From Hirudinaria manillensis (taxonomy: Eukaryota > Annelida > Clitellata > Hirudinida > Hirudinidae), in assembly GCA_034509925.1 (NCBI GenBank), contig CM067538.1, positions 725,001 through 789,000 on the forward strand: a DNA stretch of 64,000 nucleotides. The letters are read 5' to 3'. Positions 1 through 13,100 of this stretch are shown here, in pieces. The position numbers and the translations under genes are program-made. Below the pieces are notes generated by a model. The model did not search any database. It worked only from the letters and a program-made list of their open reading frames with translations, and was not told the DNA's origin. The stretch's first letter is position 1. Each line of letters opens with the position of its first letter.

Positions 1-5
1 TAATA

Positions 6-199
6 ATTTTTGGTCTTTTTTTGCCTGAGGTCTCTGGATGAGACTTGGCTTACTAACCGGTCGTACGACTGAGAGTCAATTTGAATAAATTATAATATTA
101 ATAGTAATAATAATAATAATAATATTAATAATAGGATTATTAATTATACTGTCCACATGATCACTTGAGTCTTCCTCATACAATTTACGGTTTAGTTAA

Positions 200-234
<35 letters not shown>

Positions 235-478
235 ATATTTTTTTAATTTTAAAATTAATTAAATTTGTTTTTCACTTCTTCACGGAAGTTAAAATTCGAA
301 AAAATCAATCCGGAAATGAGTTTAAGATACTTTTGGGATTTTTAAATAAATTCATTTAATTTCGTTTATTAACGATTTATAAATTAATTGATTTATTTCT
401 AAATTAATTGATTTATTTATAAATTAATTGATTTATTTATAAATTAATTTAATTATTTCTAAATTTTATGCAACGAAA
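6..478. repeat. Dispersed ~480-bp repeat, copy 1
   Basis: This segment is nearly identical, in the same orientation, to 19329-19840. Shared non-repetitive blocks include the stretch after 'tttttgcctgaggtctctgg', the stretch around 'ctgtccacatgatcacttga', and the shared end 'atgcaacgaaatga'. The copies differ mainly in the lengths of internal (TAA)n and (AATA)n tracts. No ORF, terminal inverted repeat or poly-A tail is visible. It may be a non-autonomous transposon, or the homologous intron of another family member lying left of the window. The copy may be cut by the window edge. Confidence 0.8.
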
Positions 479-554
479 TGAAATTATCCATTTTTTATTT
501 TGTCAATATTACTTTTAAGTTACAAACAAATCTTTGAACAAAATTTTATCTGTG

Positions 555-1142
555 ATGACGGTGATGAAGACGACGACGACGACGACGATGATGATGATGA
601 TGATGACGACGATGGTGATGAAGAAGATGACGAGGACGACGATGATGATGATGATGATGATTTGGAAGGCGTCAGTGGGATGTGACATATTAACTATTGA
701 AGCATGAAATGCAATCGTTAACATGGTTATCATCATCGTCATCGTCGTCGTCGTCGTCGTCGTCATCGTCATCATCATCATCATCATCGTCGTCATCATC
801 ATCTTCGTCTGGAGGGTCTTTTTGATCGAAGCTGAATGTGCTCAATCAGAACATTTTCTCCGACATCACACGTAAGCACGAAAACCTCAAGATTCCTTAT
901 CATTATCATCATCATTATCACCACCACGATCACGATCATCATCACCATGATCATTATCACCACAATCAGCAGCAGTGGTACTGTCATCACTACCATCATC
1001 ATCGTCGTCGTCATCATCTTCATTTTCATCATCACCATCGTCATCTTCATCATCATCATCGTCGTCGTCATCATCGTCATCTTCATCATCATCATCGTCA
1101 TCGTCATCATCTTCATTTTCATCATCATCATCATCATCATCA
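555..1142. repeat. Compound (GAT)n/(ATC)n trinucleotide repeat
   Basis: Three blocks (about 555-668, 727-805 and 898-1142) consist of GAT/GAC or ATC/GTC triplets, with short unique spacers between them. The long Asp-, His-, Ser- or Ile-rich reading frames here are products of the triplet repeat and carry no sign of being genes. The spacer at 806-897 encodes an ordinary-looking short peptide on the minus strand but has no identifiable partner exon. The AT-rich DNA from 1200 to 1955 shows only AATA-type low-complexity sequence. Confidence 0.85.
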
Positions 1143-1955
1143 ACTTCGCCCGGATATTTCCTTGTTAGGAGCTGAAAGATTTAAGCCACCTGCAAATTGA
1201 TGTAAATTTGGATTTCATTTTCATTAACATTTCAACAACAACAACAAAAGCAGGCAAAAAATTTCTAAATAAATAAATAAATGAATAATTAATTAAATTT
1301 AATTTAAAAAATATCAATTAAGTTTAAATGAATTCCAGGATTACAATTAATAAACTAAATATTCGATAAATACAAAATAAATAAATAATAAGTAAATAAA
1401 TAAATAAGTAAATAAATAATTAATTAATAAAAGAATAATTAATTAATTTAATTTAATTAAATATTAAATGTATTTAATGCGCAGACCAGACTCCGATAAT
1501 ATCGCTCGAACTTCACGACTTTTGTACGTTTCAGTACTTAAATATTTAAAGCTTTCATTTGGTTTTTTTTTTAATTTTCAATTTAAATTGGAAATTAATT
1601 TAAAATTGAAAAAATAAAATATTTATATTTATATTTTAATTTAAAATATTAATTTTATATTTTTAATATCTATAATAGTTTTGCATTAAAAAGTATTTTC
1701 ACGCTTTTCTTCAGCAAAATTAACGAATTAAATGAACAAATAAATGAAAATAAATCGAATTTAATAATCAAAAAACAATTCAAAGAAAATCATTTTTTTA
1801 CCAGAAAAATAATCTATTTTAAAATAAATTATTTTAAATTATTTTAAAAAATTTAACAAAAATAAACAAAATAAATAAATAAATAGAAATAATCTCTTTA
1901 ATCTCTTAGAAATGCATTTAATCAGCCGATGAAAGAATTAGAAACTTCTGCAACT

Positions 1956-2187
1956 TCATTCAGCGCCACGTGCAAACAGGCGCCAAAGTAGCGCAAACAT
2001 AGCGCCGGTCATGATGACGATTCCAATTACTTTTCTTGAAACGAAATCATCATCAAAGACGATCCTTTTCTTAGCGCCGATTGGAATCTTAGCGCCAGGA
2101 CTTGCGCCAACTGCGTAGCGTCCGCGGCCCGAGGTATAGCGCCGAGTCTGGCGCCGTCGGGAATAGGCGCTATATGAATGAGCCACT
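1956..2187 (-). CDS. Unassigned exon-like ORF with a C-terminal hydrophobic helix
   Basis: On the minus strand, an AG acceptor-like site (cgttcag) opens a 76-codon frame. It is Arg/Ser-rich at first, then ends in a hydrophobic segment (about residues 52-68, VIGIVIMTGAMFALLWRLF) and a short basic tail before TGA. There is no in-frame ATG at its start, so it would be a terminal exon rather than a complete gene. The layout of stalk, membrane helix and short tail resembles the 3' ends of genes A-F to its right, but the sequence is not alignable. The block is GC-richer than its surroundings and repeats GGCGCT/GGCGCC many times. It could be an exon of another cluster gene, an alternative end of gene A, or chance. 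Confidence 0.3.
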
Positions 2188-2548
2188 GAACGTTACGTGC
2201 GTGAAATATGCCGCGTCCCGCATTCCAGCGTTCCTGCATTTTTGAAACATCGATCCGGCGTAGGATGACCTTAGAATGACCTCTGAGATCGTTGTAAACA
2301 ATGCCACTAGACCACACGTCAGGATAGTTTGTCACTTAGACAGTACAGAACGGGTCAGAAATTTGTGACCAGGGGGCCATAAATCCATACCGGGCCACCT
2401 CACGGCCCGCGGGCCACATCGCACGGGCGTTACGTAAGTATCCGCAGGGATATTTTCGGCAATTATGAACGGTTGTGTCGTTTATTTCGATTTTTGGGAA
2501 ATTTAGTTCAACAAAGTAAATAAAACTTTAATCGCAAAAACAACTGAA

Positions 2549-2765
2549 GTGGATGTTGTTGTTGTTGTTGTTGCTATGTTGCTTTTGTTGTTGTTGTTGT
2601 TGCTATGTTGCTTTTGTTGTTGTTGTTGTTGCTATGTTGCTTTTGTTGTTGTTGTTGCTATGTTGCTTTTGCTGTTGTTGTTGTTGTTGTTGTTGCTATG
2701 TTGTTGTTGTTGTTGTTGTTGTTGCTATGTTGCTATGTTGCTTTTGTTGTTGTTGCGTTTGTTGC
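2549..2765. repeat. (GTT)n compound repeat
   Basis: (TTG)n tracts are separated every 24-33 bases by the spacer CTATGTTGCTTT. The result is a higher-order minisatellite built on a trinucleotide repeat. No gene is seen between it and the candidate tail exon of gene A at 3020; 2860-2900 holds (ATT)n and 2960-3020 holds (ATC)n. Confidence 0.85.
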
Positions 2766-3019
2766 TCGATTACAACTTAACCATTTTAAATAACCGACGC
2801 CAAAATTTAAAACCCATATTTTTCATGAATTAACTGATAAATTTTAAATTTCATCAATATTATGGTATTATTATTATTATTATTGTTATTATTAACATTT
2901 TCATTAAAATTAAGAATAAAATGTGCATCCTGCACGTAGACAAATGTGCCTTTCCGACCATCAGCACGTGATCGTCATCATCGTCGTCATCATCGTTGTC
3001 ATCATCGTCGTCATCATCA

Positions 3020-6000
3020 TCAAAATCTTCGTGACTTGGAGAAGATGGTGGCAAGTGTCTTACGACTGAAAATCCTCCTCAATCGACTTTCTCGACCCGA
3101 GGGCAGGGACCAGATGTAGTACCCTCTGCAAAGCAAACAACGGCAGTCAATAAACAACCGATGATCCCATTGAGTCCATCCACGCTTGAATATCCACGAA
3201 TGCCCTGTGGATAAGTGACAGGCAAGAGACGCCTCATGGGCGGCTAGCTAGCCTATTCAGAACCCCACCTAACCCTAACCCTGCCCTAATCCTGCCCTAA
3301 CCTTATCTTAACCCTAACCTTAAGGTACACTAACCCTATCCTAACCCCTGACTTTGATAGACCGGTGCACCCGAGTTGTGAATCGTGTTCTGCACGTGAC
3401 TTATCAAGGTACCAATGCCCACTACCCAATACCCAGAGAATCAGAGACGCTTTTTCATTCATGTAGCGCTTCTCCCCTACAGCAATCGGGTTCCACCCAC
3501 TCGACAATCCACCCCATGGGTACGATTCTCTTCGAGAACCAACCGGTACCTACTCACATGAACACTCCGAATGCAGAGAATCCCAGAATAGCGATGAACA
3601 AGTAGAGGCCGACCTCTTTCAGCGGTACGTTAGACTTAGAGGGCCAATCTTCTTCGTCGACCTCGTCGAAGACCTCCTCTGCAGCGGCGGCACAGGTACC
3701 CTCTATACCCACCTCGGGCAGGTGGGGTATGACCGCTTTGATGGACTGCATACACTCGGGCGAGAGGTCGAACGATTCGAAGATCGACATGTCGATGTCC
3801 GATTGACCCGGCAGGGGTTTCGCGTTCTGAGGGTCAAAGGTGAATCGGGAGGGGCGTTTCTTGGTGGTCGACTTGGGTCTTGCAACTTTAATTAGTGGTT
3901 GGTGAGGTTAGTGAGGTCATTTTTTTTTGGTAATGCCAAGTGTCATCGAGGTTTTAATTTTTTATAATAATAACAGTAGTAGTAGTAATAATAGTAATAA
4001 TAATAATAATAATAATAATGTTAATAGCTGTTATAATTATAACATTAATATCATATTATATGACATAATAGAGGGATAATATCCCTTCAATATGACCTTT
4101 TTTTATTTGGATTTATTTCGTAAAAATAAAAAAAAAATAATAATAATTATAATTCATTTTAAATAACAACAACGACTAATTTATGTAGCGCTGGATAGGC
4201 AATTATCTCCCTTTTCGGACATGGTTTATAAAGGACAGGTATGTAAACCTTTTGTGGTACCAGAGGTCTTTTCCTCATGAGGGGACCCAGTGCTGGTTGC
4301 TTGCTCCGTCAAGGTCATGTTGGGGACATCTGCCAGAGATAGATAAGGCCATTATTTCTGATAAATAACTTATAATTAATTAAATTATTATTAATTACTA
4401 TTTAAATTAATTATCAGTGAACCAGAATGTTAGACAAGTGACAGGTAAAAAAAGACATTCACAGGCGGTATCGTTAACACACCTAACTCAAACTCCCTTC
4501 AGGTCCCCTTAACCTTTCTTAACCCTGCCCAAGTCCTACCCATAACCTACCCAAACCCTACTCCAACCTTATCCTCTGTATATCCACGGCAAACCGATAT
4601 AACCCCTGCCTACGAGTTGTCCAGTTTGCCCGTCGCTCGTCCAAACGCACCTGACTTACCAACCTCTACTCAGGCAGAAGTCCCCGAACCAATCTTCCTG
4701 GCAATCATGGAGACACCTTCCGAACTCGTCGATGTTCTGGGCAGGACATTTGTAAATCTCCTGGCACGGTGTCTCACCAGCCCCGGCTATGCAACCTAAT
4801 GACAACAGATGGTTCAGTTCGAATTGTTTCAATTTAAAAACAAAACGAATTACGTCGAATTAAATTGCTAAAAAGCAATAATGTTTGTGATAAAATTTAA
4901 ATTTTTTATAAAATAAATTCTTCGTTTATGTGAAAATATAAACATAATATAAATATAATATTACATATTATATGAGATATATTCATGTATATGAAATATA
5001 AATATATGAATTCTTAAAACCATAAAATATAATTATAAATATAATAAAATAAATACAATTTATTCATATAACAACAAAAATATGTAAAAACATTAACCAT
5101 AGTTAATGATAATATTATTTTAATAATTAAGATAACAATAGTAACATTATTATCATTATTATTATTATCATTATTACTGAATTTGTTGCTTTTGTTGCTG
5201 TCCTCGTAATTTGATTAAATATTAAATAAATAAATTATTTATTTAATTAATTATTAAATTATTTGCGAGAATTAAAAAGATTTGTTTTACTGAAATCGTG
5301 AATTTAATAAATAAATAATTTCATTTAATTCTTCACAAATGTTAATAATTAAATAATAATAATAATAATAATATTGATATAAATGTTAATAATTAAATAA
5401 TAATAATAATAATAATAATATTGATATAAATGTTAATAATTAAATAATAATAATAATTCTTCACTAACCACTGTAGACCAAAGTCATGTTGTCTCCTCCA
5501 CAAATCCTGTCCTCACCTGAACACTTGGAGTCGCAGAGTTCAAAGTTCACGGGCGGGTGGTCAAGGTTGGTAAGGTTATTCGAGCAGAAACAGTAACTGG
5601 AATTCTAAACGGAATAATTAGACAATTACAATAATAATAATAATATTGATAATAATAATAATAATAATATTAATATAAACGTTAATAATTAAGTAATAAT
5701 AATAATTATTATTTATTAATTATTAGAAGCCATAACCAATAATAATAATAATATTATTATTATTATAATTATTATTATCAAGGTATAATTAATTATAATA
5801 TAATATCTTTACGATATGGTTATTTATAACCGATCGCCCCTTGCTAACCCTTGTGTATACTCAAGCTAACCCTGGTTAAAACCGGGCTGACCCCAGGCTG
5901 ACCCCGGGCTAACCAAGGACAAAGATTGGCCCCCTCCGAATATCAGTCCTAGATACCTAACCCTAACCTGTAGGAAAGCGTTGATGCTTCCTTTTTTGGC

Positions 6001-8271
6001 GCACTCCTTGATGCAAAATGCCACCGTCATGTGTTCCTTGTGGATTGCCTCATGAGGTATTGTGCTCATGTAGCAGCCGGCCACGTAAATGTGAGGTATC
6101 CTGGCTGATAGGAAGAGATTTAATTGAACGAATAATAATGATGATGATAATAATGACAATAATAATAATAATAATGATAATAACAATAATAATAATAACA
6201 ATAATATTAATAATAATAATAGTAACGATAACGATAATAATAATTATTATTATTATTATAATAACATTCTTTCTCATCATCGTCACCGTCACAACAGCAA
6301 AACAAACAAGCAACAATAGCCACAACAACAACAACAACAAAATGTTGAACAGCCTACAACCTATGTAGACAGAGTAGGTGCTCTCAGAGCCACACATGAT
6401 GTTGAACTCCGTCTTACAGAATGAGGGACACTTGGTATCTTCCAACAAGTTAGACGGAACAGTGGAACCGCAGAGACAAATCTTAAAAGGCATTAAATTC
6501 TAGCTTTAAAAAGAAAAATAAATCTTTTATTTCTTTGCATTTCTTTGCCGATTATTTAAGTAATTGATCGTCTTTAACAATATGTATTTCATACGATTTT
6601 AATATCGAAATAATATTTTTATCGATCTATAAATACAATAAAAGGGAGTGTTTCGAACTTTGTTAGATTGATCAACGTGTTCGATCACCAACCATCGCCA
6701 GACACGAAGAAGAGCTAAAGGTAATGGGTTCTTTGGTAATCGGTGGAAATAATATACGTGGGAACCTCGCAAAAATTGGAACTTTTCGGGGTTTACCGGG
6801 GATTGGGGTCAAACGTCCGTTACCTCGAGCACGCCCCGACCTGACACCGACCAACCGAGCTCACCCCGTCGTTCTTGAGACTCGTGAACCTGAATCCCCC
6901 TGCGAAGCAGGCCGATTTGCAGGTCCGGTTGCCAACTTCCACCGGCTTTCCGTCGAATTCCGAGTAACAGCCGTAATAGCCCAAGTCTGTTGAGTATTCT
7001 GAAAAGTTCGAAGTCATTTAAACTCCCTATTGGGCGAAGGAAATCAGGTAGCAGCTCCAGCGCTGCTAATCTTCATTGCCGAATCCTCCTAGGGTTAGGG
7101 CTAGGGTCAGGATCAGGGATAGGGTTAAGGTTAGGATTAACTTGAACTTTAGGGTGGAAAGGAGCTGACCCCAAGATCCAGAGATATGGATGAAACCAAA
7201 ATGTATGTACGAATATATATATACAAATGATTCTACATTCACCCATCTGATAAACTTCTATCTCTGAAATGGCGGCCAAGTGTGCAAACATGGGCCGAGT
7301 ACTCGAGGGCAGAATATTGACCTCTGAGATTAGTTCATCCCAGCTTTGTTGGATATTGCAATTGACGCGCATCGGAATGCCTGGAGCCCTAAATTCCCCG
7401 ATGAACTGCCCGCATTCGATGACGATCGAAGGATTGTTGGTGGGTGACAAGTTTACTACGAAGTTGTCCATCATGTAATCTGTCAGAAGAAGCTTTTCTG
7501 ATTTAAAAAAAAAAAAGAATCTTATAGTTTTCTCGGATTGGACGTATCTGACGACGACGCACTGTGGATTCGCCGTCCTAATATTCAAGCTATTGAATGA
7601 AATGTCGACCCTTTGACCGATTGAAGTGATAAAAGTTCGAATCCCTCAGCTTGGAGAGGAGGGTACTGGTGTGACCCGAAACGTTCATTGCTACCTTGCA
7701 TCATATAAAAGTTCACAATTAACATATCAGCTATTAGCACAGCCATTATTAGCATATCCGCCCTTAATACGTCCCTTGTAATATATCTACAATTTAGCAT
7801 TAATAAATGTAGCGCTACATAAATTAGGCTGCTCGAGAAAACTTTACCGCAGTCGGGGCAAGCCCCGCTGAATAGGACGACCGATCCAATCATCTTGGTC
7901 GGTTGAATCATGATCTTTACCCTCAGCAGATAATGGTCAGAACATTCAGAGGACATCATCAGGGATTTGAAAGGGTTGACTATTCCGTCCGTCAAGATAC
8001 TAGATTCACTTTCTTCGTATTCGCATGGAGCGAAGACCGGTCGCTTGAAAGCGATGTTTCTCGCCGTACCGGCTCCAGCTTCCGGAACTGACAGATAAAA
8101 ATGGCGAATCAACGAAAAGGAAAGAAATTGAAATTGGTCTCTGCAGTGCTACAAGCTGCCGATAAGTTACATAAAATTACGTTTCGAGGGTAATTTGACC
8201 TCCAACTCACCAGAGGTCATGGAAAAAATGACGAAACACAAAACGCTCGTCGCTGGAAGCAGAGAATCCAT
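3020..8271 (-). CDS. Gene A: FTLD-WSC-WSC-EGF-like membrane receptor
   Basis: Exons, all read on the minus strand: 8211-8271, 7848-8087, 7243-7479, 6865-6998, 6361-6481, 5968-6104, 5469-5604, 4664-4795, 3558-3885, 3020-3065. They sum to 1572 nt (523 aa) with phases 1,1,1,0,1,0,1,1,2. Residues 1-20 are a signal peptide (MDSLLPATSVLCFVIFSMTS). Residues 21-179 are an F-type-lectin/discoidin-like domain (RNIAFKRP start, CPDCG, PMRVNC, ISEIEV end). WSC1 is 180-264 and WSC2 265-355, each with eight cysteines. The EGF-like module is 356-399 (C-x8-C-x5-C-x10-C-x3-C-x8-C). The stalk has a Cys pair (LSPEC...GTC), followed by a membrane helix at 491-508. It is closest to gene B. The last exon (tail RKTLATIFSKSRRF) is the least certain. 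Role inferred: surface carbohydrate or ligand binding. Confidence 0.8.
3265..3355. repeat. Telomere-like degenerate CCCTAA tract in gene A
   Basis: Short runs of ACCCTAACCCT with variants (CCTGCCCTAATCCTG) lie in the last intron of gene A. Similar tracts occur in other gene A introns at about 4490-4575, 5835-5970 and, as the complement, 7085-7140. They resemble decayed interstitial telomeric repeats of the TTAGGG type. They are too imperfect to be a telomere end and both flanks are genic. Confidence 0.6.
3960..4470. other. Intron 8 of gene A: ATT repeats and a possible SINE-like block
   Basis: This part of intron 8 (3886-4663) holds (TAA)n at about 3965-4020. It also holds a non-repetitive block at about 4178-4345, beginning ATGTAGCGCTGGATAGG and lying next to AT-rich repeats. 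No ORF and no convincing tRNA-like promoter boxes were found, so its identity is open. Confidence 0.35.
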
Positions 8272-8733
8272 CGAGCAAAAACCCACGCAAAACTGCTCGA
8301 GCCCCACACGATTGTTTTTTTAGTAACGTTTCTCTGACGCTATGTTGTGAAAAGATAAACAACTTTAATCACCAAAGATTATTTCGATTTACTCCGAAAT
8401 TCCAGTCATAAATAAATAAATAAAATAAATAAATAAATAATAAACAAATAAATGAATAAATAAATAATAAACAAATAAATAAACAAATAAATAAATAAAT
8501 AATTAACAAATAAATAAATAAACATGCTCAGAGAGTAAGAAGACCACAAGAAGAAAATCTTTTATTAAGCAAACCTTCAAAAATGCAAAAACATAAATAA
8601 ATAAAATAAATTAAAATAAAATTAAAATAAAATAGAATTATAAAATACTTTTTTTGCAGAATATAAATTAAAAATATTTTCAAAAACGTTTCTCAAACTC
8701 GAAACTGAAACTGAATCATTGGAAATTCTGTGG
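8272..8733. other. A/B intergenic region with (AAAT)n
   Basis: 462 bp separate the stop of gene B (8734-8736) from the start codon of gene A (8269-8271). It contains a tetranucleotide (AAAT/AAAC)n tract at about 8408-8525 and otherwise unique AT-rich DNA. The promoter of gene A and the 3' end of gene B must lie here or overlap, but no clear TATA or poly-A signal could be assigned. Confidence 0.6.
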
Positions 8734-8817
8734 TCAACGAGAAGCACCTCTTGAGAACAGAAAGGAGGCGAACGTTTTCCTTCGAACTTGTTCCTTTGCA
8801 AGGAAGTAACCGCTGAA

Positions 8818-8868
<51 letters not shown>

Positions 8869-10070
8869 CAACTATAATAATAATAATAATAATAACTATA
8901 ATAATAATAATAACAACTATAATAATAATAATAATAATAATAATAACTATAATAATAATAATAATAACTATAATAATAATAATAATAACTATAATAATAA
9001 TAATAACAAAGAAATAGAAATGAATTATAGACTAATTTGCTTTAAAATTTATTCGTAAAATCGCTTCAATTTTCTCTAGAAAAGATGGCTGCCTGGAAAA
9101 AGGGAAAGATACTGGACAGCTAAAAGGAATACTGATGGATTAAAAATTATCATAACAATATTATTATATATATAACAGTATCATTATATTATTATAACAA
9201 TTATAACATATATAATTGTATATTTATATAACATATATAATTGTATATTTATATAACATATATAATTGTATATTTATATAACATATATAACTATATATAT
9301 AATATTATCATAACAATATAATTATAATTATAGTTACTATTATAACTGGTATAATTAGTAACAACAACATTGCAGCTTCTGTGACCTTCTGGGGTTCCAA
9401 GTCGTACGTAGGTCGTGGGGTCACGACCTTTTTACCTTTACCTATCATAATAAATATCGATCACTAAGGAGTCGGATTTCCCTACTTTGATGGTTTCCCT
9501 GATCATTTGTTTGTTTTGTTTTTAGTATATTTTGTTTTAATATTTTTTAGTATATTTTGTTTAATATTTTTTAGTTATATTTTGTTTTAATATTTTTAAA
9601 TTATTTTTTTTATTAAAGTATCAAATAAACTGAAGCAATAAAATAAGAAATGAATCATTATTATTAATATTAATATTAATAAACAACCAATTACGAACAA
9701 AACACAAAGAAACAAATGAACTTTAGAAGTCACGAAGTGGAGATTTACAGCAAAATTATGAACCATTGGTAATATATAATTAAATATCTGGCGATTATTA
9801 TTACTATTATAATGATTACTATTCTTAATATTATAATTATCATTACTATTATTACTATTATAATTATCATTACTATTATTATTATTCTTATTATTATGAT
9901 TATTATTATTCTTAATATCATTATTATTATTATAATGATTACTATTCTCAATATTATTATTATCATTACTATTATTATTATTATGATTATTATTATTCTT
10001 AATATCATTATTATTATAATGATTACTATTTTCAATATTATTATTATCATTACTATTATTCTTCTTCTTC

Positions 10071-10111
<41 letters not shown>

Positions 10112-13100
10112 AGAAACAAAAATCGTACTGACTATGAAATACCGATTCCAGTTGAAACCACGACTACCACCATGAACATCAACATGACCACTTCCAGCGG
10201 GAATCTGAATTCCCGCTCGGAGACCAATTCGTCTGCGTATTCTTCGACTTTTTCGGAAGATGGCGGAAGAAATTCTGGTACTTCCATCAAGTACTTATTC
10301 TTGATCACTTCCAGAGCCTGCTGGCAGGTCTCATCCATGACGGCAGGAGTGACGTTTCCACCTGGAAGAACTGGAATCGTTTTTCCTTTATCCGTTACCT
10401 GTGATTTCTCTGTTTGCCCTTTGGCCGCAAGGTCGCGACCGGTGTTCGTGAATCTTGCCTGGTGACCTTTCTCTGACTCCTTTCTAACCACGGCCGTGGA
10501 AGTATCCGGAGGTGGTGGAGTCCTTCGTATAGGGTCTGTCTTACTGACAGTCGAAAAATCCGATTCGTCGTCTTCGCTAGGTATCGGCAATATCATGTTT
10601 CCTGAAACGAAGGTCCTGGTGTCCAGTTGGTCTTAAGAGTGACCTTTTAGTCTCTCTAAAAGGATGACTACGTTTGTTGACGAATCCATTTTAAACATTC
10701 GCTGGAATAAAAAAAAACGAATCAACTGTTACTTCTGGCGAGACAGTATTTCCCAATCCATCCGGCCTGACACACATCGAGGCAGATTCCAAATTCATCA
10801 AACTTCCCTTCACGACACTTGTATACGTCTTCACAGGAACCCTGATGTGCCTCATCAATGCAACCTGGCAATTTGTTCAAGTACAAACACAAGTACAAAT
10901 CTCCGTACTTAGTACTCAACTTTCCAAAATTTGAACTTCTAAGCCAGCAACGGGCCGCACGACAACCTAGGATCTGCAGAAACCAATTACCTTTTCCAAA
11001 ACCCTTTGAAAATACTCACCGGTAAAAACAAAAGCCGACAAAGTAGTTCCACATCCGGTGCCGAAACCCGAACAACTGCAACTTCCAATTCCGTGCGCCA
11101 TCTCCACTCCTGGCGGCTCGTCTTCACAATAACAGAAATTATCCTGTAAAAAAAAATATTGCAATTCAACCGAGCACAAGAAAAGAATTGACATTAAATA
11201 GAAATTAATAATAAATAATAAAATGATAAATAATATTTAAAACAAAAATAAAAAAAAATAAAGATATATTAAGAATTTAATTCGATTAGTTTGCCTGCAA
11301 AAAGGCATAGACTTTGTCCATTTTGGCACATTCCATTAAGCAAGTCGAAACGGTCATTTCATTGTTTTCCTTTGCATAGTCTGGTGTTGTGGCGCCATAG
11401 CAACCAACAGAGTAGATGTGGGGAACACGTGCTGAGGGCAAAGGTGATTTAATATAATAAGGTAATTTAATATAATAAGGTAATTTAATATAATAAGGAA
11501 ATTTAATATAATAAGGTAATTTAATATAATAAGGTAATTTAATATAATAAGGTAATTTAATATAATAAGGTAATTTAATATAATAAGGAAATTTAATATA
11601 ATAAGGTAATTTAATATAATAAGGTAATTTAATATAATAAGGAAATTTAATATAATAAGGTAATTTAATATAATAAGGTAATTTAATATAACAAGGAAAT
11701 TTAATATAATAAGGTAATTTAATATAATAAGGTAATTTAATATAATAAGGTAATTTTTTTTTTTTTTTTTTTTTTTTTGAGAGTTTAGAGTTTATTGAAC
11801 AAACAATTGAACAAACAATTATGTACACCAACGAAACAATTTAAACTTAAAATACAAAATAAACTCATAGGGTCAGTCTTAAGGAAGCGCAAGCTTCCGC
11901 TAAACAGACTGGCCCTAAAAATCATAATATATATAATACAACCATGTAAATTCAAACAACCCTAACTAAATGAGACTTATACAATTTCTTAAACAACAGA
12001 AACAATAACTCAAAAGGACATGAATGAAAACAAGTTAATTCCCTAACTGAATCTGGAATTGAAGTATATAATCTTGGCCCATAACATTGTATAGAAAATA
12101 ATTTCAAAGTAGATTTAGCAAAGGTAGGACTGTATTCGTGAGTGTTACGTAAGAAATAAGAAGGATTGTTATAGGTATTGCTTGGTATGAAAAAATCTGA
12201 AAATATTTTAGGAATAGAATTGAAGTTGTAGGCAAACATAAAAAGGGCAATTTGTAAGTCATGAATTTGGGTTACACTTAGTAAATTATTGTTTGTAAAA
12301 GCAGAGACAGTCGATGATAGAGGCGGCAACAGGAAAATGACACGCACAATCCGTTTTTGTAATAATGATAACTGATGTAAGTGTGTCTTGTAAGTAGAAG
12401 CCCATATGATATTACAGTAAGTTAGGTAGGGATAGACAAGTGAAAAATATAATGAAAGTGCTATTTTTGTGTTGATAAAAGGCCGTATCCTTGATATTAT
12501 TCCAATATTTCTGGAGATGCGATTTTGTAAATAAGATATATGGTTTAGCCAAGAAAGGTGTTCATCTATTGTGATCCCTAAATATCTAATACTTGTGACT
12601 CTATTTAGGGAAAACTTATCTATGTAGAGAGAGGAGTTACATGCAATGACCTTTCTGGAAGAGTGAAAAACCATAAAATTTGATTTATAAACATTGATAG
12701 ATAAGCAATTACTCGCAAACCAATTTTTCAAAAAAGTTAATTCATTATTGAATAAAGTAATAAGACTATTTATGTTTTTCCCTAATGTATAAATAACAAT
12801 ATCATCAGCATATATTAATACTTTGAAAAGATCAGAAGAACATTGAAAATCATTAATATAAATAAGAAATAAAAGGGGACCCAGTATAGAACCTTGAGGA
12901 ACACCATAATCAATAAGAACATCAGAAGAACACACACCATTAAACATAACCCTTTGACTTCTGCCACACAAATAATTTTTAAACCAACACAAAACGACAC
13001 CTCTGACACCATACAATTCAAGCTTACGAAGCAATATTTGATGATTAACAGTATCAAAAGCCTTTTGTAAATCAAGAAACAAAGCCAATACAACATCACC

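Noticed and set aside
500-1200. Poly-Asp, poly-His, poly-Ser and poly-Ile reading frames
   Set aside because: All are translations of GAT/ATC triplet repeats in several frames and on both strands; there is no start context or conserved segment.
3265-3355. A true telomere end
   Set aside because: Tracts are short and degenerate, and lie inside a gene with coding exons on both sides.
10664-10912. Plus-strand ORF over the EGF-like exon of gene B
   Set aside because: The minus strand encodes the fixed six-cysteine module with matching splice sites in all six genes; the plus frame has no such support.
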